Source of the DNA: Quadrisphaera granulorum
GTDB taxonomy: Bacteria; Actinomycetota; Actinomycetes; Actinomycetales; Quadrisphaeraceae
Reading direction: 5' to 3'
Length of the DNA: 64,000 nucleotides
Assembly: GCF_003149145.1 (NCBI RefSeq)
Contig: NZ_QGDQ01000009.1
Location: 92,225-156,224 of the forward strand
Below, piece after piece: positions 58,946 through 64,000 of this stretch. Each line of letters starts with the position of its first letter. Positions within the stretch are counted from its first letter, which is position 1. The notes beneath the pieces were generated by a model. The model was given only the letters and a program-made list of their open reading frames with translations, was not told the DNA's origin and ran no database searches. Position numbers and translations under genes: made by a program.

Positions 58946-59772
58946 CCGCCACCGCCCAGGCCACCCAGACCACCCCGACGACCCCGACGACCCCGATGAG
59001 GACGACGACGACGGCGAGCGCCCGCCCCGACCAGCCTCCGGCGGTGCGCCGGCCCCTGGTCAACCCCACGTACCTGCGGCTGGAACTGCGGCGCCTGCTG
59101 CGCAACCGCCGCACGCTGATCTTCAGCGTGCTGCTGCCGGTGGTGTTCGTCCTGAGCTTCTCCGGGGCCCAGTCCGATCCGCAGGGCAAGGCCTACGTGG
59201 CCATCAACTTCGCCGTCTACGGGGCGATGGTCGCCGCGGCGGTCACGGGCGCCGCCGTGTCCATCGACCGCAGCTCCGGCTGGAGCCGCCAGCTGCGCCT
59301 CACGCCGCTGCGTCCCACCTCCCAGGTGGTCACCAAGGTGCTGACGGCGCTCGTGCTGGCTGCGCTGCCCGTCGTCGTCGTCCTTGGAGTGGGAGCCCTG
59401 ATGGGTGGCCGGCTGAGCGCGGGGGAGTGGCTCGGCGCGGCGGCCGCGGCGTGGCTGGGGGCCATCCCGTTCGCGGGGCTCGGGCTGGCCGTCGGCTACC
59501 TCGTGCCCGCGGAGACCGCGATGCAGGTGATCGGTGCCGGCATGTCGCTGCTGGCGATGGTGGGCGGCCTGTTCGTGCCGCTGTCGGTCTTCGGCACCAC
59601 CATGCGGCACCTAGCGGCCCTGACGCCCGCGTGGGGCCCGAGCGTGCTGGCGCGGTACTCCTTCGCCCACGAGGCCAGCGTCGGCGCAGGCGTGACGAGC
59701 ATCATCGTGTGGGGGGTGCTCTTCGCGGCGGCCGCGGCCTGGCTGTTCCGCCGGGACACCGCCCGCGTGTGA
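58942..59772 (+). CDS. ABC-2-type transporter permease
   Basis: The 276-residue membrane protein has six helices, with VNPTYLRLELRRLLRNRRTLIFSVLLPVVFVL at the first and LSVFGTTMRHLAALTPAWGPSVLARY late, typical ABC-2 permease features. The N-terminus has a repeated TTPT stretch coded by ACCCCGACG repeats, and a GACGACGACGACGG run. It overlaps both neighbours (ATGA, GTGA). Confidence 0.92.
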   Translation: MTATAQATQTTPTTPTTPMRTTTTASARPDQPPAVRRPLVNPTYLRLELRRLLRNRRTLIFSVLLPVVFVLSFSGAQSDPQGKAYVAINFAVYGAMVAAAVTGAAVSIDRSSGWSRQLRLTPLRPTSQVVTKVLTALVLAALPVVVVLGVGALMGGRLSAGEWLGAAAAAWLGAIPFAGLGLAVGYLVPAETAMQVIGAGMSLLAMVGGLFVPLSVFGTTMRHLAALTPAWGPSVLARYSFAHEASVGAGVTSIIVWGVLFAAAAAWLFRRDTARV

Positions 59773-61064
59773 CCATCACCCCCGTGCGCTCGACAGCGAG
59801 CACGGCTCGGCCCTCGGCCGGCGCAGCGACGGCTGCGTCGGCCGGGGCTGCGCTGCCGTCGTCGTCCCCGTCGTCCCCGTCGTCCTCAGCCTCGCTGACG
59901 CCGTCGCGCACCGCCCTGCGGTGGCGCCGGTGGGGCTGGCTCCTGGCGGCCGTGTGGCTGGTGTTCCTGCTCAACCCCCTGCTGCCGGCGCTGCGCAACC
60001 CCGACCGGAGCTCCGGGGCGGTCTCGGTGGTGGCGATCCTCGCGTTCGCCGTGCTGTACCTGTGGTCGCTGGCGTTCCGTCACCGCTCCCGCGACCCGTA
60101 CGGCTGGGCGCTGGAGCAGGAGCCACAGGCCGCGTGGACCACGTTCGCCGCGCTCGTGGTGCTCTCGGCGATCTCCTTCGTCGGGGCGGGGATCGACGGC
60201 GCGGCGACGTTCGTCTTCCTCGCCGTCTACGCGCTGTTTGCGTTGCCCCGCCTCGCCGGGGTGGTCATCACGGTGGGTCTCGTCGTGGGCTGCCTCGTCG
60301 CGCCCTTCGTGGATCCCCGCCTTGGCGACCTCGACGGGATCGCCCTGTCCACCGCGCTGGCCGGCACCACGATCTTCGGTGTCACCGCCACCGCCCGGGG
60401 TGGTCGCGCGCTGGCCATGGCCCAGCGGGACCTTGCCCGCCTCGCCGTGGTCGAAGAGCGCGGCCGCGTGGCCCGTGACCTGCACGACCTGCTCGGTCAC
60501 TCCCTCACCGTCGTGACGCTCAAGGCGCAGCTGGCCGCCCGTCTGGTGGAGGCGGATCCCGCGCGGGCGGTCGCCGAGATGGAGGAGGTGGAGCGCCTCT
60601 CCCGCGACGCCCTCGCCGACGTCCGCGCCGCGCTCGCCGGGTACCGCGAGGCCAGCCTGGGCACCGAGCTGGCCGGCGCCCGCCAGGCCTTGGCCGCAGC
60701 GGGCATCACCGCGCACCTGCCGGCCAGCGTCGACGCCGAGCTGCCCGCCGAGGTGCGCGAGGTCTTCGCGTGGGCGGTGCGCGAGGGGATCACCAACGTG
60801 GTGCGCCACAGCGCTGCCCAGCACTGCTGGGTGGAGCTCACGCCGAACGAGCTGGTGATCAGCGACGACGGCCGCGGCCCCGTCGCGGGCAGCGCAGGCT
60901 CCGGGCTAACCGGCCTGTCCGAACGCGCACGCCTGGCCGGCGCCAGCGTCACCACAGGGCGGTCCAGCGCCGGAGGGTTCCGCCTGTCCGTCACGGTGGA
61001 CGACAGCACCGATGGCAGCGTCGCACCACGAGATCAGGACGACGACGGGGGCGTCCGCGCATGA
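59769..61064 (+). CDS. DesK-type sensor histidine kinase
   Basis: The 431-residue kinase has a Ser/Ala-rich leader, five or six membrane helices (about 52-210) and the HisKA_3 motif with His239 in RVARDLHDLLGHSLTVV. A HATPase domain follows with EGITNVVRHS and SGLTGLSERA. It ends DQDDDGGVRA, coded by a TCAGGACGACGACG copy (61034-61047). It senses a membrane or envelope signal and phosphorylates the next gene product. GTG start in GTGA with the permease; ATGA with the regulator. Confidence 0.92.
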   Translation: MTITPVRSTASTARPSAGAATAASAGAALPSSSPSSPSSSASLTPSRTALRWRRWGWLLAAVWLVFLLNPLLPALRNPDRSSGAVSVVAILAFAVLYLWSLAFRHRSRDPYGWALEQEPQAAWTTFAALVVLSAISFVGAGIDGAATFVFLAVYALFALPRLAGVVITVGLVVGCLVAPFVDPRLGDLDGIALSTALAGTTIFGVTATARGGRALAMAQRDLARLAVVEERGRVARDLHDLLGHSLTVVTLKAQLAARLVEADPARAVAEMEEVERLSRDALADVRAALAGYREASLGTELAGARQALAAAGITAHLPASVDAELPAEVREVFAWAVREGITNVVRHSAAQHCWVELTPNELVISDDGRGPVAGSAGSGLTGLSERARLAGASVTTGRSSAGGFRLSVTVDDSTDGSVAPRDQDDDGGVRA

Positions 61065-61678
61065 CGACGCTGCGACTGTTGCTCGCCGACGACCAGGCCC
61101 TCGTCCGTGGCGCGCTCGCGGCGCTGCTGCAGCTGGAGCCCGACCTCGACGTCGTCGCCGAGGTCGCCCGCGGCGACGAGGTGGTGGTCGCTGTTCGCGA
61201 GCACCGTCCCGACGTGGCTCTCCTCGACGTCGAGATGCCGGGCCTGGACGGCATCACCGCCACCGCCGCGGTGCGCGCGGCCTGCCCGGCCACGCGGGTC
61301 CTCGTGGTGACCACGTTCGGGCGACCCGGCTACCTGCGGCGTGCGATGGAGGCCGGGGCGTCGGGCTTCGTCGTCAAGGACACCCCTGCCCGCGAGCTCG
61401 CCGACGCCGTCCGCCGCGTGGCCGCGGGCCTGCGCGTCGTGGATCCGGCCCTGGCCGCGGAGAGCCTCGCCGCCGGGACCAGCCCGCTGACCGAGCGCGA
61501 GACGCAGGTGCTGCGCGCCGCCCGCGACGGCGGCACCGCCGCTGACCTGGCCGCTGTGCTCCATCTCAGCGAGGGCACCGTGCGCAACCACCTGTCGTCA
61601 GCCATCGGCAAGACCGGGGCACGCACCCGCGCGGAGGCGGTGCGGCTGGCCGAGCAGAACGGCTGGCTCCTCGGCTGA
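61061..61678 (+). CDS. LuxR/NarL-type response regulator
   Basis: The 205-residue protein has a receiver domain with Asp10/Asp11 and phospho-acceptor Asp56 in ALLDVEMPGLDG, and Lys in FVVKDTPA. A LuxR helix-turn-helix (about 140-205) contains LTERETQVLRAARDGGT and LSEGTVRNHLSSAIGKT. It pairs with the DesK-type kinase and likely controls the exporter operon itself. The stop lies 95 bp before the MFS gene. Confidence 0.94.
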   Translation: MTTLRLLLADDQALVRGALAALLQLEPDLDVVAEVARGDEVVVAVREHRPDVALLDVEMPGLDGITATAAVRAACPATRVLVVTTFGRPGYLRRAMEAGASGFVVKDTPARELADAVRRVAAGLRVVDPALAAESLAAGTSPLTERETQVLRAARDGGTAADLAAVLHLSEGTVRNHLSSAIGKTGARTRAEAVRLAEQNGWLLG

Positions 61679-61760
61679 GCGTGGTCACGACCAGCCGGCG
61701 CGGTCTGCTGGCCACTGTCTGCCGGCCACGACCTTCTGGGTCGCGATTGCTCGCGGCACC

Positions 61761-61766
61761 TAGCCT
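61761..61766 (+). promoter_or_regulatory. -10 box of a probable leaderless transcript
   Basis: TAGCCT lies 7 nt before GTG 61774, the preferred start of the MFS exporter. Confidence 0.5.
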
Positions 61767-61773
61767 GGTGCGG

Positions 61774-63273
61774 GTGAGTGCGACGAGCGGGGGCGTCGGG
61801 CTTCGGTCCGAGCGCGGCCCGGTGCTGCTGGGCGTCATGCTGTCGACGGCGCTGGTGGCCATCGACGCCACCGTCATCGCCACCGCCGTCCCCTCCGTGG
61901 TGGCTGAGCTGGGCGGCTTCTCGCAGTTCCCGTGGCTGTTCAGCGCTTACCTGCTCGCGCAGGCCGTGACCGTGCCGGTGTTCGGCAAGCTCGCCGACGT
62001 CTTCGGCCGCAAGCCCGTGATGCTCGTGGGCATCGGCCTGTTCCTCGTCGGCTCGGTGCTGTGCGGCGCGGCATGGTCGATGGAGTCCCTCATCGTGTTC
62101 CGTGCCGTCCAGGGCCTCGGCGCGGGAGCGGTGCAGCCGATGTCCATGACGATCATCGGCGACGTCTACTCCGTGGCGGAGCGCGCCAAGGTCCAGGGCT
62201 ACGTCGCCAGCGTGTGGGGCGTCTCCTCCGTGGTGGGCCCGACCCTCGGCGGGGTCTTCTCCGAGTACACGAGTTGGCGCTGGATCTTTTACATCAACAT
62301 CCCCCTCTGCCTTGTGGCCGCCGCCGCGATCGGGTGGCGCTTCGACGAGCAGCGGGGGCGGCGCACTGGCCAGGACGGTGACGAGCCAGGTCGGAAGCGT
62401 CGTGCTCCGCTCGATCTGCTCGGCGCCTCCGTGCTCACAGTGGCCCTGACCCTGCTGGTGCTCGGGGTGCTGGAGGGCGGCCAGGCGTGGCCGTGGGCGT
62501 CCGTGCCCGGTGTGGGTGTGCTGGTGGCCGACGCGTTGCTGCTCGGGGTGTTCGTTCTGGTGGAGCGGCGCGCGGCCGACCCCGTCGTGCCGCTGCACCT
62601 ACTGCGGCGTCGGTTGATCGTCACCACGAGCGCCGCCTCCGCCTGCATCGGGGCGGTGCTCCTGGCCCTGACCTCCTACGTCCCGACCTTCGTACAGGTC
62701 TCCCTGGGAGCCGGGCCGCTCGTCGCCGGGTTCGCGCTCGCGGCGCTCACCATCGGCTGGCCGATCTCCGCGTCCCAGTCGGGACGCGTCTACCTGCGCG
62801 TGGGGATGCGCACCACGGCCGTTGTCGGGGCGGTTGTCGTGCTTGGTGGTTGCGCCCTGCTGCTGCCGCTCGGCAGTTCGTCGAGCGTGCTGGCCGTGGC
62901 AGGCGCGTCCTTTGCCATCGGCCTGGGCATGGGCCTGACCGCCGCGCCGACCCTCATCGCCGCGCAGGCCGCGGTCGGATGGGGTGAGCGCGGCGTGGTG
63001 ACCGGTCTCAGCATGTTCGCGCGCTCGGCGGGCAGCGCAGTCGGCATCGCCGTCTTCGGGGCCGTGGTCAACGCGAGTCTCGGTGGGCGCAGCGCCGAGG
63101 GCGCAGGGGTAGCGCCGGGAGAGCTCGCCGACGCCGTCCACCTGGTCTTCCTCGGCGTGCTGGCGCTCGCGGTGGTGCTACTGGTCGCCGTCGTCCTCAT
63201 GCCGAAGGACCGTCCCGCTCCACGCTCCAGCGGTCAGCCAGACCCCGACGGCGACCTCCAGGCCAGCACCTGA
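61774..63273 (+). CDS. MFS transporter, DHA2 (14-helix) drug-exporter type
   Basis: The 499-residue membrane protein has the DHA2 opening LSTALVAIDATVIATAVPSVV, motif A GKLADVFGRKPVM, SLIVFRAVQGLGAGAVQPM and the antiporter motif GVSSVVGPTLGGVFSEYTSWRWIFYIN. About 14 helices can be counted. It exports drugs or metabolites by proton antiport. GTG 61774 follows a TAGCCT box by 7 nt, so a leaderless start is likely; the frame also stays open upstream to GTG 61681. Confidence 0.92.
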   Translation: MSATSGGVGLRSERGPVLLGVMLSTALVAIDATVIATAVPSVVAELGGFSQFPWLFSAYLLAQAVTVPVFGKLADVFGRKPVMLVGIGLFLVGSVLCGAAWSMESLIVFRAVQGLGAGAVQPMSMTIIGDVYSVAERAKVQGYVASVWGVSSVVGPTLGGVFSEYTSWRWIFYINIPLCLVAAAAIGWRFDEQRGRRTGQDGDEPGRKRRAPLDLLGASVLTVALTLLVLGVLEGGQAWPWASVPGVGVLVADALLLGVFVLVERRAADPVVPLHLLRRRLIVTTSAASACIGAVLLALTSYVPTFVQVSLGAGPLVAGFALAALTIGWPISASQSGRVYLRVGMRTTAVVGAVVVLGGCALLLPLGSSSSVLAVAGASFAIGLGMGLTAAPTLIAAQAAVGWGERGVVTGLSMFARSAGSAVGIAVFGAVVNASLGGRSAEGAGVAPGELADAVHLVFLGVLALAVVLLVAVVLMPKDRPAPRSSGQPDPDGDLQAST

Positions 63274-63653
63274 ACGTGAGTCTTGATCACTGACGTCCGG
63301 GTGGCGTCCTCGCCGCTGAGAGCGGCAAGCGGGACATGTGCGGTCGGCCGTGGACTACGAGAAGTCACGAACGTGCTGTCCGCAGCAGAGCTGAAGGAAG
63401 CGTGCGCGCACGCCGCAGACTTCGTCGAGACCGACGGCAGCACCCCGCAGCATGCACAGTCGAGCCCTCATGCAGCCCAGGGCAAGCAACCGCTCGCCGA
63501 GTCCACCACGGTCGCAGTGCCAGGGTGGATGTCGAGCTCAGCGCACAGTCTGCGCGGGGAGGCGCAAGCACGCCAGCAGCCGGCGTCCCCAGCAAGCTCG
63601 GTACGGGCATCACCGAGCAGCCCGGCACGAAGCCGAGGCGCAGGGGGAGTGCC
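63274..63653. other. Unassigned region near the right edge
   Basis: This 380-bp stretch has less biased base use than the genes around it. Open frames exist on both strands (for instance 63283-63750 plus), but none has codon bias or a recognisable domain. It may hold decayed sequence beside the HNH-type gene. Confidence 0.4.
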
Positions 63654-64000
63654 TCAGCACTCGCAGGTGCCGTGGCGAGAGGGGATGTCCGGGCATCCCG
63701 CGTCGACCCCGACATCAGGGTCGGCAATGTCGGACGGGTCACGATGTTGATGTTGATGTTGTGGGGGCGAAGGCGGAGGCGGTCCCGATGGCCCTGGTGG
63801 GTCACCACCAGCACCTGCCCGTCGCGCTCCGCTACCGGCACGTCTGCCCTGGGCGGGGATCGCCAGCGTGAGCTGACGGGCGGTCTGTTCTCGCAAGGAC
63901 CTTCTCGGGTTGATCACCCACCGTTGCAGCGGGTCCACCGCCCGCGGCGGCCGGATGTGCGGCACCCCGTCGACCATCCGCACCCCCCACACCCCCAAGG
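63654..64000 (-). CDS. C-terminal end of a probable HNH/DUF222 (13E12-type) protein, partial
   Basis: The frame is open through the right edge of the window. The segment GVWGVRMVDGVPHIRPPRAV followed by DPLQRWVINPRR resembles the C-termini of actinobacterial DUF222/HNH endonuclease-signature proteins, in which a PP-x-x-x-DP motif follows the HNH. After it comes an unconserved Pro/Gly/His tail with QHQHQHR, coded by three GATGTT repeats (63743-63760). The HNH core itself would lie beyond the window, so the call rests on the tail only. These genes are multi-copy in many actinobacteria and often sit at variable sites. Confidence 0.45.
   Translation of the reverse strand, partial: LGVWGVRMVDGVPHIRPPRAVDPLQRWVINPRRSLREQTARQLTLAIPAQGRRAGSGARRAGAGGDPPGPSGPPPPSPPQHQHQHRDPSDIADPDVGVDAGCPDIPSRHGTCEC

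Noticed and set aside
63283..63750. Plus-strand frame of 155 codons near the right edge
   Set aside because: No ribosome site, Ser/Ala/Gln-rich composition, no recognisable domain, and it overlaps the probable HNH gene on the other strand.

Overview
The window is about 64 kb of very GC-rich DNA (roughly 72-73 % by eye) with G/C-ending codons, many GTG starts and ATGA/GTGA start-stop overlaps. That is the signature of a high-GC actinobacterium. The housekeeping backbone leuS(partial)-comEA-comEC-holA ... rpsT ... lepA ... hemW-DUF3097-hrcA-dnaJ-HIT-phoH-ybeY-CNNM-era-leuA-recO-uppS ... glyS is the usual actinobacterial order. A Kineosporiales-type organism (Kineococcus/Quadrisphaera) is my best guess, but the species cannot be fixed from the sequence alone.

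Layout. 1-5003: end of leuS, competence genes comEA/comEC (ComEC lacks the usual C-terminal hydrolase domain) and holA. 5307-15029: a nine-gene, mostly overlapping operon with a Dpp/Opp-type ABC importer (lipoprotein, two permeases, two ATPases), a ROK regulator, a GH4 6-phospho-glycosidase, a BadF/GlcNAc-kinase-type kinase and a PIG-L/LmbE-type deacetylase. It reads as an N-acetyl-amino-sugar (possibly chitobiose) utilisation locus. 15422-15685: rpsT with a strong terminator. 15908-19382: a three-gene cassette (circularly permuted ATP-grasp, alpha-E, transglutaminase-like) of still uncharacterised function, met tail to tail by a single-module A-T-TE NRPS-like gene (19366-22236) and a secreted amidase. 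24448-29824: lepA, two GNAT acetyltransferases, a MOSC protein and hemW. 29802-34663: Tic20-like membrane protein, DUF3097, hrcA with a CIRCE operator, dnaJ, and a lipoprotein where rsmE would normally lie.

34755-44172: HIT, phoH-ybeY-CNNM-era, leuA behind a leucine-codon leader/attenuator, a TspO-like protein on the other strand, recO and uppS. 44250-47700: GTP-type PEP carboxykinase divergent from a RamB-like regulator, with a perfect palindrome between them. 47767-51046: alpha/beta hydrolase, a membrane-domain/PLP-decarboxylase fusion, and a DUF1772 protein behind a 39-bp nested palindrome. 51324-53570: glyS and a PilZ protein. 53771-57859: a dicarboxylate symporter divergent from a DcuS/DcuR-like two-component system. 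57977-61678: ABC exporter plus DesK/DesR-like two-component system in one overlapping operon. 61774-63273: a DHA2 MFS exporter. The right edge holds the end of a probable HNH/DUF222 protein on the minus strand.

Structure beyond genes: a 14-mer (YCAGGACGACGACG) occurs 13 times. A family of intergenic TGGCGCG...TGATCGTC repeats often sits as inverted pairs. Several large palindromes lie in divergent promoter regions, and at least six genes start 6-7 nt after a TANNNT box, which suggests leaderless transcripts. No tRNA, rRNA, CRISPR array or recognisable insertion sequence was seen.
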